DNA of 64,000 nucleotides from Raphanus sativus (lineage: Eukaryota; Streptophyta; Magnoliopsida; Brassicales; Brassicaceae), in contig NW_026615421.1 in NCBI RefSeq assembly GCF_000801105.2, forward strand, positions 1 through 64,000. Direction: 5' to 3'. Of the stretch, positions 1 through 11,324 are shown in pieces. The position numbers were made by a program, and so were the translations under genes. How positions within the stretch are numbered: position 1 is the stretch's first letter; each line of letters begins with the position of its first letter. Under the pieces are notes generated by a model, which worked only from the letters and a program-made list of their open reading frames with translations, was not told where the DNA came from and ran no database searches.

Positions 1-2010
1 GTTTAATATGAAAGGTATTGCCATATGTCCGAACAGGCTAATCTGGAATCATCTGAATAGAAAGTGGGATAACTTCTTCCTCATAACTCTATGAGATTTA
101 TTATTTCCTGGTTATTCTACATTGATTAATGGTTTCAAATCAAGCTTCTTACATCTTGGTTCATCCTGGTTTGATATGAATCATGAAGATATTGCCATAT
201 GTCCGAAAGGCTAATCTGGATCCTCTGAATAGAAAGTGGGATAGCTTCTTCCTCATAACTCCTATGAGATTTTTTCAACTTTCTGATTATTCTACACTGA
301 TTAATGGTTTCAAATCAAGCTTCTTACATCTTGGTTCATCCTGGTTTGATATGAATCATGAAGATATTGCCATATGTCCAAACAGGCTAATCTGGAATCA
401 TCTCAATAGAAAGTGGGATAAGCTTCTTCCTCATAACTCCTATGAGATTTATTCTACTTCCTGGTCATTCTATCTTACTAATGGTTTCAAATTAGCTTCT
501 TACATCTTGGTTCCTCCTGGTTTGATGAGAATCATGAAGATATTTCCATATGTCCGAACAGGCTAATCTGGAATCATTTGAATATAAAGTGGGATAGCTT
601 TTACTCATAACTCCTATGAGTTATTTCAAACTTCCTGTTCATTTCTATTCTGATTAATGGTTTCAAACAAGCTTCTTACATCTTGGTTCATCTTCGTTTG
701 ATAGGAATCATGAAGATATTGACATATGTCCGAACAAGCTAATCTGCAATCATCTGAATAGAAAGAGGGATAGCTTCTTCCTCATAACTACTATGAGATT
801 TATCAACTTCCTGGTCACTCTATACTTACTAATGGTTTCAAATCAAGCTTCTTACATCTTGGTTCCTCCTGGTATGATAAGAATCATGAAGATATTATCA
901 TATGTCCGAACAGGCAAATCTTGGAATCATCTGAATGAAAGTGGGATAGCTTCTTCCTCATAACTCCTATGAGAATTTATTCAACTTCCTGGTCATTCTA
1001 CACTGATTATGGTTTCAAATCAAGCTTCTTACATCTTGGTTCCTCCTAGTTTTGATATGAATCATGAAGATATTGTCATATGCCGAACAGGCTAATCTGG
1101 GAATCACCTGAATAGAAATGGGATAGCTCCTTCCTCATAACTCCTATGAGATTTATTCAAGTTCCTGGTCATTTCTACACTGATTAATGGTTTCAAATCA
1201 AGCTCTTACATCTTGGTTCCGCCTGGTTTGATGAGAATCATGAAGATATTGCCATATGTCCGAATATGCTAATCTGGAATCATCTTAATAGAAAGTGGGA
1301 TAGCTTCTTCCTCATAACTCCTTTGACATTTATTCAACTTCCTGGTCATTCTACACTGATTAATGGTTTAAATCAAGCTTCTTAACATCTTGGTTCATTC
1401 TGGTTGATATGAATCATGAAGATATTGCCATATGTCCGAACATGCTAATCTGGAATCATCTGAATAAAAAGTGGGATAGCTTCTTCCTCATAACTCCTAT
1501 GAGATTTATTCAATTTCCTAGTCATTCTATACTGATTAATGGTTTCAAATCAAGCTTCTTGCATCTTAGTTCCTCCTGGATTGATAAGAATCATGAAGAT
1601 ATTGCCATATGTCCGAATAGGCTAATCTGAAATCATCTGAATAGAAAGTGGGATAGCTTCTTCCTCATAATTCCTATGAGATTTATTCAACTTAACGGTC
1701 ATTCTATACTTACTAATGGTTTCAAATCAAGCTTTTTACATCTTGGTTCCGCCTGGTTTGATGAGAATCATGAAGATATTGCCATATGTCCGAACAGGCT
1801 AATATGGAATCATCTGAATAGAAAGTAGGATAGATTCTTCCTCATAACTCCTATGAGATTTATTCAACTTCCTGTTCATTCTACACTGATTAATGGTTTC
1901 AAATCAAGATTCTTACATCTTGGTTCATCCTGGTTTGATATGAATCTTGAAGATATTGCCATATGTCCGAACAGGCTAATTTGGAATCATCTGAATAGAA
2001 AGTGGGATAG
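1..2010 (+). repeat. 177-bp satellite array I, forward, degenerate
   Basis: About 11 head-to-tail monomers of roughly 177 bp. Each has the landmarks aagcttcttacatcttggtt (a HindIII site), ttgccatatgtccgaac (an NdeI site) and gaatagaaagtgggatagc. Monomers carry many single-base insertions and deletions, so this array is more decayed than the two arrays further right. The period matches the 175-180 bp centromeric satellites of Brassicaceae, but I cannot confirm identity with a named family. The array is cut off by the window start and ends where LTR1 begins. Confidence 0.93.
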
Positions 2011-3312
2011 TGATAGTGCTCAAATTACCTAGTAGAGCTTACTCTCTCAAATAAGAGGTACAGCTGTAGTACTTAGGGATCGAATCACGAGGAGTTAGGA
2101 AACCAATTAAATAAAATCTACTAATCAATCCTAGGTGAAGTTAGTTTATATGATGGAAATAAAAGTAACAATTCCTAAAATGAGCAAGGTAGTTGCTCTA
2201 ACTAACAATATGATGGGTTGTTTAAATGTGATAAAGAGTGCTAGACATAGGGATTTTATTCTGGAATGGAGATTATAATTTCTATAAATGCTTTAACAAG
2301 TTGCTTGCATGATACTATAGATCTCAGCCGCTTAACTCAAGTGATGTATCACTGGTTAAATAATCTAGATCTCTGGCCTCAATTGTCGTATGTTGACACA
2401 GAAAAAGAGTCGATCGATATCCTTTTGAGATATCGATCGATACACCTTTCGCTTGGCGATCGATTCACCTGTCGGGATATCGATCGACGGCTTCTAGATA
2501 TGCCTAGGCACGAGCCGATAATGAACACTAGGTCTCAAGGAGGGCTGTCGCTCTTCTCAACGGGAGACAAGCTAGCTCAAATGGATAATTCAAGATAATC
2601 AAAGATCCTTGTGATCTATATTCTAGTTAGCTAATCTAGAACAAGCATAGGGTGCAATCCATTTGATGAGTACCACAACTTAGCAATTATAGTTTGGGGC
2701 TAATCCCGCCAACCTATTTAAACCCTAGATCTAACAAGTAGATTACTCAGACATAGGTAAGCAATTCATGACAATGGATAGATGAAAGAATTGCATAGAT
2801 AGAAATAAGTAGAAATACAAAAGGAGATGAGAAATCTCTCCAATCTCTCAAAACAATATAAAATTCTAGTCTCTCTCTCACACTCTCTGCTTTTCTCTTG
2901 AGTTGTCAAAAGCTTGCTTCTTTCGAAGTTGCCGTCAAAAAACACTTAGCAGGAATATTTAAGCATTTCCATTAGGTTAAAAACTCGTCAGGGGCAATCT
3001 CGTAATTTGGTGAAGTCTTGGTGAAGTAGTCGGCTAAACCATTTCATCCTCGATATCGATCGACAACACTGATGTGTATCGATCGATTATAATCTTCTAG
3101 TACGCGGATCTTCTCAGCTACATCGATCGACAACTCTGAGTGGTCAACTCGGTTATATCATCTCTTGTACTCCAAAATGCTCCAAAAACATCACTTTCTC
3201 ACGAAATGCTCCTGAACCTGAAAACATACCTAACCGGCTAGAAAACAGATTAAATATATAATAAAATACTAGTATACCATGGTTAAAAACGGGTAAAATC
3301 CATGGTATAGCA
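2011..3312 (-). repeat. LTR1 (Athila-type, 3' LTR of unit A)
   Basis: About 1.30 kb. On the minus strand it begins TGCTATACCATGG after the polypurine tract and ends GAGCACTATCA against satellite. It is a pure 'type 1' LTR, with a cataggtaagcaattcatg block and a caattgtcgtatgttgac segment, and without the internal duplication seen in LTR2 and LTR3. By eye it has six TCGATCGA octamers although it is non-coding. Short ORFs inside it show no protein features. Confidence 0.85.
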
Positions 3313-4090
3313 ACTCTCCCAGACTTACTCCTTTGCTTGTCCTCAAGCAAAAACAGTTGTCCTTGGAAAATGTTTGAAAACAACAGGAACTCAAAGATTC
3401 AAAATATTGAAGTCTTCACTCTATGGGTTTACAATCAATGTCTAAACATCCTAATCACAGAAGTTCATTATGCCTTATCTTAATTTAGCAACCAAACTCA
3501 TCTAGTCAACAACTTAGCAAATCTCATCTGACATTCTCTTCTACCAACCTCATTTCTTAACATAAAATAAAAGTTCTGGCTTTACCTTGGGAGTATCGAT
3601 CAAAGGACACATGGATTCAACTCCAACAAGTATCTGAACATACATGTAGTCTTCTCTGATCCCTTTCTCCCCTCATCTCTCTTCTCTGAATCTCTGTTTA
3701 GTTTCAATTTCAACAGGTTTCGATGCCACAAAGGTCATCTAATCCATCTCATTGACATTTGCATTGTAACTCATACATTTTTGACAAAGTGTAGCGAATA
3801 ATGGGGTCTTTGGTAATTTACCTATCCCTCGTTTCCACAACATGTCATCTATTTAGAATACTGGGGTCGCAGGAGACACTCCTACCCCTCTGCCTCTCAA
3901 GAAATCATTTCAATCTTTTATAACATAAACTTGGATCTCGAGACGCTGAAGAGAGAGAAGGAAGGGAACCAGAAACACACACACTTTTTACCTTCCAGAC
4001 TTGTAAGAGGATTCCGATCCAGTGATTTCCAAGCCCCAAGACAAGCAAATAAGTCAGTATTAGTGTTGGACGTCAGCTTTGGTTCCTTCA

Positions 4091-4176
4091 AACAATTTTA
4101 GCTAGTGAATATAGGTGACAGGTTGATCAACTTTAGCATCTTTAGTACTATCTGCAATCAGTAATCTAGAATGGTG
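4091..4176. repeat. 86-bp direct duplication, left copy, flanking the foldback element
   Basis: Runs from aacaatttta to gaatggtg and is repeated with a few mismatches at 5547-5632. Units B, C, D and E have this Athila segment once. It is far too long for a normal transposase target duplication. Confidence 0.8.
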
Positions 4177-4435
4177 GGGAAATCGGCCAATTCATACATC
4201 AACAGAGGGTCGCGGTCCCGATCAGTACATCAACACGGACCCTGTGCTAAAACATACATCAACACCAAATATATTCAAATTTCATACATGAACAAAGATA
4301 TTTAGGTTTATACATACATTGACCGAATATCTGTTAGTCAAAAGTAACGGATGCTGACGTGGCTTTGACGGATGCTGATGGGGCTTTAATATTTTATTTA
4401 ATTAATAACAAATAATAAAAATTCCATGTTCATGG

Positions 4436-4495
4436 GTGGAGTCGAACCCGGGTTCGGACAAGACTGAACCTTACACCAAACCATTATACCAAACG
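4436..4495 (-). other. tRNA-like box A/box B segment in left foldback arm
   Basis: On the minus strand, TGGTATAATGGTTTGG resembles an RNA polymerase III A box and GGGTTCGACTCC resembles a B box. The spacing is like that of a tRNA. There is no acceptor stem or convincing anticodon arm, so it is a tRNA-derived or SINE-like relic, not a tRNA gene. Confidence 0.5.
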
Positions 4496-5250
4496 AGATT
4501 ATTGGTTGTGTATCTATTGTGTCTTACTTATAGCTAATAGATTTGTTTCATATATTTCTAATTATCTAAAATTAGTTCTACAAATATAAAAATTCTAAGT
4601 AATTGTGTTTAATTACCTTAATTCTTGTTATTGCGTTCTAAATCAAATCAAAATTTCAAATAAACAATTTAAAATCAAAAAACATTTTCAAAATTTTAAA
4701 AGAGAATATGCAATAACTTTTTTAAAAACAAAATCGAAAAACAATTTCAAAATATTATTATAAAAATTTTGAATTTGAAAACTTATAATTTGAAACTATT
4801 TCAAAAATATATTTTAGTTATTATTTTATTTTTTATTTATGATTTATTTGAACAATTATTTAAATATAAATAATTATTTAAATAAAAATAGTTCTATAAA
4901 TATAAATAATTATTTAAATAAAGAATAAATAAAAATATTTTTAAATAGTTTTGAATTATATGTTTTCAATTCATACTTTTTATAATAATTTTGTGGAAAA
5001 ATCGTTTCAATTGTTTTTTCATATTTTCTTTTTAATTTTGAAAATGCGTTTTTGATTTTCAAATTTTTCTTTTTGAAATTTTACTATTTTTAGAACACAA
5101 TAACAATAATTAAGGTAACTAAACAAAATTTCTTGGAATTTATATATATATATATATATATATTTGTGGAACTAATTGTAGATAATTAGAATATATGAAC
5201 AAAATATATTAGATATAAATAAGACACAATAGATAACAAAATCAATAATC

Positions 5251-5315
5251 TGGTTTAGCACAGTGGTTGAGCGTTAGGTTTACTATTGACTGAACCTGGG
5301 TTCAACTCCACCCAA
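5251..5315 (+). other. tRNA-like box A/box B segment in right foldback arm
   Basis: Inverted partner of the left-arm segment. TTAGCACAGTGGTTGAG matches the A-box pattern well and GGGTTCAACTCC resembles the B box. Both copies point inward to outward symmetrically because they are part of the palindrome. Confidence 0.5.
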
Positions 5316-5546
5316 CAACATTTGATTTTTATTATTTTTTTATTTTTAAATAAAATATAAAAACCACGTCAGCACCCGTCAAAGCCACGTTAGCATCCGT
5401 TACTTTTGACTAACAGAGATACGTTCAATGTATGTATAGACCTAAATATCTTTGTTCATATATGAAATATGAATATATTTGGTGTTGATGTATGTTTTAG
5501 CACAGGGTCCGTGTTGATGTACTGATCGGGACCACGATCCTCTGTT

Positions 5547-5632
5547 AACAATCTTAGCTAATGAATATAGGTGACAGGTTGATCAACTTTAGCATCTTTA
5601 GTACTATCTGCAATCAGTACTCTAGAATGGTG
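5547..5632. repeat. 86-bp direct duplication, right copy, flanking the foldback element
   Basis: Begins aacaatctta directly after the right end of the foldback inverted repeat, ends tagaatggtg, and then the normal Athila sequence continues. It differs from the left copy by a few substitutions. Confidence 0.8.
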
Positions 5633-6124
5633 CTAAAGAGTGGTCAGACAATCAAATATAAATCTATATCAATGTTCCTATTTAATACTTATGCGAAAAA
5701 TAATTTTGAAAAACAATTTGAATAAAAACCAAAATAAAACACATATTAGTAAACTCCCCCCAGACTTAAATAACACTGTCCCAGTGTAACACAGCCGGTG
5801 GTGAGGTAAATAAAGCATAATTAATAAATATAACAAGTTAGAATGAATAAACCTGATCGACAAGGTGTCGATCGATTCGTAGTGGTGTACGTCGATCGTT
5901 AGTAATGGTCGTGTGGTGTCGAGCGATATGAATGGTGAATGTCGGTCGATGGAATCATCATTCTACTTGGATCTAATAAAAACTGCAAAATAAATCCGAA
6001 AAAATAAAAGCAAAAATGAAAAATAAAATAAGGTAAAGAAAAATAAAAGAAAACCTAATAGTGGGTTGCCTCCCACTCAGCGCTTCGTTATAGTCAATTA
6101 GCTTGACTGTGGTAGGTGAGTGAC

Positions 6125-8102
6125 TCATGGGGTGCAGTGGGGGTTGTTGTTTGCTGGTGGGCAAACATTTCCCTCATCTTTGGACTCAGCAGCAGTGAAG
6201 CTTCTTGTGGCATCATCTGAGCATGTCCTTGTAGGATATATCTTTGCTAAATCTGCTTTGACGACTTGCAACCTTCTGACCAAATCTTCCGTGTCTAACT
6301 GATGCTGATAGAAATCAAATCTTGAATGGTCAGGTAGTTCTTCATGTTGTCTTTTACGTGCTGGTCTTGAATCTGTTGATCTTGATCTGCCAAGGATTCG
6401 GTGTCGATCGATGCTACAACTTGTGCGTCGGTCGTTTCGCTGGGATCTCTGTCAGTCGACTCAGTATCAACTGTGTCGATTGATTCTGAACGTTGGCCTT
6501 GGTACTCAAGATTTCTCTGCATACTGCGTATCTCATTCTTCAAGAGACTAGTAGCTCTGCAAAGGTTGGTCACTCTTTCGTTGAGAGTGTCGTCAATGTC
6601 ATCACTTCTTTCGTTGAGTCCTTCCTCCATAGAATTCATTGCTTCGTACAGCTCATCTTTGTGCTTATCAATTTCTGCCGTAGTGCATGCTCTCTTCGCT
6701 GGTGGTGGCTCGCTCTCGATCAAAATTGGTCTAGGCCTGTCGATCGATGTTGCGTTTCTGTCACGAAGACCAAGATGATCTTGAACTATGCTCAAGTCTT
6801 GTTGTATCTCGTTCAGCTGCTGTGACAGTGTGTCCTGGAATCGCAGGATAGGTGAACTGAAATTTTCATGCTTCTTCACGTATGCTTTCATCCTATCTTC
6901 CAGTTCTGCGAATCTTGTGTCGATCGACGATGAAGATTGTGTGTCGATCGATGGAAAAGTAGCATTCTTAGCTTGATCTTGCTTGCGAATTGATGCTAGC
7001 TCTTTTTGTAGAAGATCGATCCTCTTGCTTAACCATTCGACATTGTTGTTGAGAGGGCTGTAGACGTCTCCAATCTGTGTATTGATGTAAGCAACCTCCC
7101 ATTCATCTTTCTTAGGTGAAGAACATTCTGGTCGGTCCATGGATGTAGTCTTGCCGATGTTGATCGATGGTACAGGTACTCTGTCGGTCGATACTGGTGG
7201 TGTAGCCTCTTTCTCAAGCATGGTCAATATGTTTCCAAGCTCCACTCTTATCTCACCCATATCATTCTGGAAGTCCTTGTAACTGACATCCAAAGGCTGG
7301 AAAGTGTCTTCCACCAATGTGTGCATCTTTGCCTCAAGGTGTGCCTGAGCTCTCCATACATCAGTCACCATATCATCTATCTCCTCTCTACTGTAGGGTA
7401 CTGGTGGTGGTATGTATGCATGGTAAGGGCGTGTGTGTACTGGAAGGCGTAAGCAACCTCTGTGAAAAAGGGATGCTCTATCCAGAATTCTTTTTACTTT
7501 CTCCTTGGTAACAAGGATGATTTCACAATCAACTCCTCTAGCTAAGCCAAACTCATCACTGTAGACACCATATTCATCCTTAGCTTCCCATTTGAATCTC
7601 CTGGATCCATCAGTATTGAAGGCACGTCGTCCAAACTCCAATCGTCTGTCGGGCGATCTGACTCTTGGTCTTCGATCGATCCGGGATATCCGCCGTCGAT
7701 CGATGGTGTTGAAACGATGTCGATCGATGGTGAATTCCTAGGTTGACCGAAGCGTTGGGGAACTGTATCCTCCCTTGTGTTGGTGTTGTGGTTGTCCTGG
7801 ATGTGAGCTAGGATGTCTGGATGGCTACGTTGCTGTGTGAACAGGTTTTCTGGTCCATTAGCAACTTGGAGGATGTCTGCTATGTCTTCTCTGGTTATGT
7901 GCAGAACTCTTCCATCCATTGCTCTTGCATAGCCATCTGTGTCCCTGAAAATTCCAAATTCATCAGGTGTTAGTGAAACGTTCCTGATATCATAAGGTTC
8001 ATGAGATCGAGGTTGAGCTCTGTTGAAGGCGTCGATCGATGGTGATGTGGTGGTGGCGATCGATGGTGCACGTCTAGCTGCACGGTTGGATCGATTGTAC
8101 AA
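6125..8102 (-). pseudogene. ORF2 relic of unit A (coiled-coil, SID-rich)
   Basis: Collinear with the intact 659-aa ORF2 of unit B. It starts at the same MYNRSNRAARRAPS at 8102. A frameshift near 7640-7680 moves the frame from 8102-7542 to 7641-6295. A second one near 6345 scrambles the C-terminus, which ends SISIS at 6295 where unit B continues to PHCTP; the original stop position would be 6125. The start lies 13 bases after the stop of the protease frame. The function is unknown. The S-I-D tripeptides, the repeated DE(F/Y)G motif and the helical, charged C-terminal half are still recognisable. Confidence 0.75.
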
Positions 8103-8114
8103 GTTGTTGCAGTC

Positions 8115-9860
8115 CTACATTGATAGGTTTCTGAATGCTGGAAGCTGCTGGGTAGAAGGTGGAAAGTTTTGAATTTTCGTGGCTTGAGTTGTCGACCTTT
8201 TATACCCATGTGTTGTCCTAATCGTTGAAATTCCGATTTTGTCCTTTAAGTCGTCCGGGTTAATATCGATCGATGTGATACTGGCGATGTCGATCGATGG
8301 ACGATGTCGTTTTGCTGGATGAAGTAGATAATCGATCGATGGTGGGCGTTTGATGTCGTTCGATTGTGGGAATCGATTTGCAAATCTGTCATTCTCCAAG
8401 TAATTTTCCCAAGCTCTCTCATCCCAATAGTCTGCATCGTGTTCTTCAATGTGGTCTCCTCTGTGGGAAGAGGTGGCTATGTCTACTGCAAAACTCTCAT
8501 GAAATCCGCTATCTGCCAAACTCCTTACTGAGTAATCATCTTCCTTTTGGCTGGGTGGGATGGCGAAATTCGGATAGCAATGATCTGGTAGATTGAGTTC
8601 ATCATCTGGTGGGTCTCTGTCGATCGATGATCTATATTTGTTGTCGATCTCCTCTGACTTGCGAGTGTCGATCGAGGTTGTTAAAGTGCTGTCGATCGAT
8701 CCCGAGTACTCTGTCTCGTACTCGACTTCACAATGACAAACTGCTATGATACCAGTATCATCTTCCTTTACCACTGATTTGGCTGGTGGTTTGCCAAGCT
8801 TGACAGGGTCGTAGTGGATCTCTGGATTTATCATAGTCAAGCACATCCTGTTGGTGTTCATGTCACATATGGCTCCTACTGTAGCCATAAATGCTCTTCC
8901 AAGTAAGAGGGAAGAGTTCCAATTTAGCTTGATGTCTAGGACATGAAAATCCACAGGGACGATAGCATTACCAATATGTACTTCCAAGTCTCTGATGAAG
9001 CCTCCAGAGTTTTTCTGAGAGTAATCCACGAAGGTAAAGATCTCTGGTGAAGGCTCTACTTGCAGGCCCAGATGGTCTGCCATGACCTTTGGTAAGATGC
9101 TGACTGATGAACAAGTGTCACATAGTGCATGAGGAAATTCAATCCCTTGTACCACACAGTGTATTGCAAACTTCCCAGAATCACTCTTCTTCTGCAAAGT
9201 AATCATTTTCCTCATATCTTCTCTGACATTGTCAAACCTTCTCCTAATGTCAGTTTCAGTCTCCCTTGTTTCTCTGAAGAACATCCACAATCTGCTTGTG
9301 AAGTAAACCTCCTCAAAAGGTTTCTCTGGTGGGATTCTGATAACTCTCTTAGTGAAACCATCAATCTCCTTTTCATTAGCTTCCCTCTTAAGGTTCTTAG
9401 GAATCTTCTCCTTCCTACTCCTTAACCTTCTTCCTTCAGTTCCCTCTGATGTAGGTGTAGTGTCTGAAGGGTTACCAGTGATCTCTGTAGGGTTAGCTTG
9501 TGGTTTCGGTGTGGGTCTGAGTGCATTGATAGGTGGAGAAAGGGGTCGAACCATACGTTTCTTGTCTTTGTGTCGATCGATGAGTGGCTCGTCTCGTCGG
9601 TCGATATCTTCGTAGGTGTGGGTGGGTGGGTATGGATGAGAAGCCGTGCATTCAGCATGTGTCAATATCCTAACCGCGTTGCAATCTGCAGTCGTATCCA
9701 GAAATGACATCGTTGATGTCGATCGATGTGGACTAGTTGGTGTCGATCGACACCATTGTGATCCACCGAGACTTAGTGAACTTTTCACTTCAAAGTCTCC
9801 TTCTTGTAGCTTCTCCTGTTTCACCACTTGCCAGAAATCATCATCTATGATAGCATTCAC
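8115..9860 (-). pseudogene. Athila-type protease region, unit A (active-site Gly changed)
   Basis: 581-codon open frame, the downstream part of a gag-protease polyprotein. The first ATG (MNAIIDDDFW) is internal to that polyprotein, not a natural start. The retropepsin-like segment runs from about residue 230 (FAIHCVVQGIEFPHAL) through the active-site motif at about 248 to LLLGRAFMATVGAICD. The motif reads D-T-C-S-S-V-S-I-L-P, whereas copies D and E have D-T-G-S-S, so this protease is probably dead. The C-terminal third is acidic with several S-I-D tripeptides. No reverse transcriptase follows. Instead ORF2 begins 13 bases downstream. Confidence 0.75.
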
Positions 9861-10290
9861 GTGGTGTTTCCTATTTCCTTCTCCTACTTCCTTAGAAGTT
9901 CCAATCCTCCTGATAGAGTCTTCAGTCTAGACAATCTGTGTGTCAAGTTTTAACTTGAGTGCAAATGGTGTCTATCCTTGTGGTCAGATTGTTGAAGACA
10001 TAATCAATCTTCCCATTGAAGTCTACTGTAAGCTTCTGCTGACCTTCCAGAACTCTATCAATCATGGCATAAAACTTACTCTCCTAGGTGGGTGGCGGTG
10101 GGTTTTGGTAAGCTAAGTTGCCATAGTTCCTTGTGTTGGTGAAGGGTTTCTGATACTGTGAACTCTGGTTGTAGTTACTCTTCTGACCACTGCCAAAAAA
10201 ATTTATGTTTCTACTCTGGTTTCCATATCTCTGAAATCCAGTACCTCCAATGTAGTTCACATCTTCCTCTATATCATCTTCTCTAGCCTC
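9861..10290 (-). pseudogene. Gag-protease linker relic, unit A
   Basis: Corresponds to the segment that is open in unit C (NYIGGTGFQRYGN, then VKKLETQIVQTEDSIRR). In A it is broken by small indels, for example in the A-run near 10196-10202 and near 9945-9953 where ctcaagtttcttaac has become gtcaagttttaac. It would be a coiled-coil linker in an intact element. Confidence 0.65.
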
Positions 10291-11194
10291 TCAATCTTTA
10301 GCTGAGCAGACTGGCTGCCCCAGAAATGCATGTAAAGCATCTATCTTGGCTCTGACTTCATTCATCTGGTCTTCCCCGATGGCTGCAACCGATTTCTTCT
10401 TGTCAGAGTCAGTGTTCTTGGTGCTACTGCTGTTGGCTAGGTTCTCAATAAGTCTCACAGCCTCTATTGGATTCCTAGTGTTGAAGTTCCCCTCACTAGC
10501 AGTATCAAGAGCCATCTGATACCTCAAGGCGATACCTCTGTAGAAAGTGCTTAGCAGCTGCACTTCCATTGAATCCATGGTGTGGACAGTCTCGCTGGAA
10601 GAACTTAAATCTGATCCACGCGTCTTTAAAAGTCTCACTAGGCTTTTGCGCGAAAGTGGCGATTTTGCTCCTTAAGTCTTCAGCGCGTGCCTCATCAAAG
10701 AAATTACGCAGGAAGGCGTTTTTGATGTCGGACCATGATGTCAGTGATCCTGTAGGTAGCTGCTTGAGCCAGTGCGAAACTTCTCCAATCAGTGAGTATT
10801 TGAAGAGCTTGCAGAGTAGGTAGTCCTCAGGGACTCCATCCATACGAATAGCAGCGATAAGATCCTCGAACCTCTCCAGATGGTCCATAGGATGCTCATG
10901 TGATAGCCCTGAATAAGGTATCTGAGACACGAGAGAGTAGTACTGAGGCTTGAGCTCGAAGTTCGGCTTCTGAATCTCTGGAAGTCGAATAGTTGATCTG
11001 TTGGTGTAGTACTCATCTGGACGGTTATAGTCTGCCAACGATCGTGTTTGAGCTTCTCCTGTAGCCTCAGCTTCAGGCTCAGGGATTATGTTTCCCTGTG
11101 CATCTAGCTTCTGACCTGTTGTATTACGCAGATGACCATCTTGGTCATACAGGTTTCCATTCTCGCCCTGCATGAGAATGACAATCGCGACCAT
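10291..11194 (-). pseudogene. Athila-type gag, unit A, one frameshift
   Basis: Starts MVAIVILMQGENGNLYDQDG at 11194, the same ATG as in B and C. The retrotransposon gag domain is clear: HPMDHLERFEDLIAAIR, then HWLKQLPTGSLTSW, then KDAWIRFKFFQRDCPHHGF. One extra C near 10566 (cttccattg where unit B has cttcattg) shifts the frame. The span is 904 bp against 903 in B. The remaining C-terminus ends QPVCSAKD and a TGA. Confidence 0.85.
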
Positions 11195-11303
11195 GCTTCA
11201 CGGAGTAGTGTCGATCGATATACAGTTATAAGTATCGAACGATGTGGATCCACGAACGGTATCGGTCGACGGTATAAGATTAAATCTAATGGTGATCAAA
11301 GCT

Positions 11304-11320
11304 CCCCGGCAACGGCGCCA
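11304..11320 (-). other. Primer binding site (tRNA-Asp), unit A
   Basis: The plus strand reads ccccggcaacggcgcca, identical to the 3' end plus CCA of plant tRNA-Asp(GTC) as I know it. It lies 4 bases from the LTR2 edge. This fixes the element as minus-strand and supports the Athila assignment. Confidence 0.93.
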
Positions 11321-11324
11321 AATT

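Larger units (their letters stand above)
4177..5546. mobile_element. Palindromic foldback-type element, non-coding
   Basis: Absent from the same place in units B, C, D and E, so it is an insertion. Positions 4201-5546 form one long imperfect inverted repeat with arms of several hundred bp, starting aacagagg on each strand and meeting in a very AT-rich centre (about 4660-5080). The left end has 24 extra bases (gggaaatcggccaattcata...) with no partner on the right. This GGGAAAT...GGCC end resembles Mutator-like terminal repeats, but I see no transposase and no 9-bp target duplication. A sub-motif, tacatcaac, recurs in each arm. The element is flanked by an 86-bp direct duplication. Confidence 0.75.
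3313..6124 (-). other. Unit A 3' non-coding region with PPT, hairpins and foldback insertion
   Basis: Lies between the ORF2 relic and LTR1. The LTR-adjacent polypurine tract is at 3313-3324 (minus GTCTGGGAGAGT, with one base off the GGGGG core of the other copies). Beside it at 3333-3350 is the inverted repeat TTGCTTG-tcct-CAAGCAA. A second, more perfect tract lies at 5753-5765 next to the palindrome ACACTGTCCCAGTGT. The hairpin AGTGGG-ttgcct-CCCACT, which I recall in Athila-like elements of other plants, is at 6060-6077. The foldback element interrupts this region at 4177-5546. No protein-coding signal. Confidence 0.7.

Noticed and set aside
1..2010. Naming the satellite as a specific published family (for example CentBr or the Arabidopsis 178-bp repeat)
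   Set aside because: Period and HindIII site fit Brassicaceae satellites, but I could not verify sequence identity from memory.
2266..2598. 110-codon frame starting MEIIISINAL and its copies in the LTRs (11580, 28621, 36846)
   Set aside because: Lies inside the Athila LTR, changes length between copies and has no protein features. Treated as LTR sequence.
2940..2980. TATA box for the Athila LTR (TTAAATATTCC on the minus strand)
   Set aside because: Several AT-rich candidates exist in the LTR and none stands out by position or context, so none is listed as a feature.
4436..5315. Possible tRNA genes in the foldback element
   Set aside because: Only A-box-like and B-box-like motifs match. No acceptor stem or clear anticodon loop, so called tRNA-like only.
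6401..6976. Plus-strand frames of 60-125 codons opposite ORF2 and the protease (also at 14689, 31768, 49218, 62698)
   Set aside because: Shadow frames of minus-strand genes: no splice or promoter signals and no conservation beyond the sense strand.
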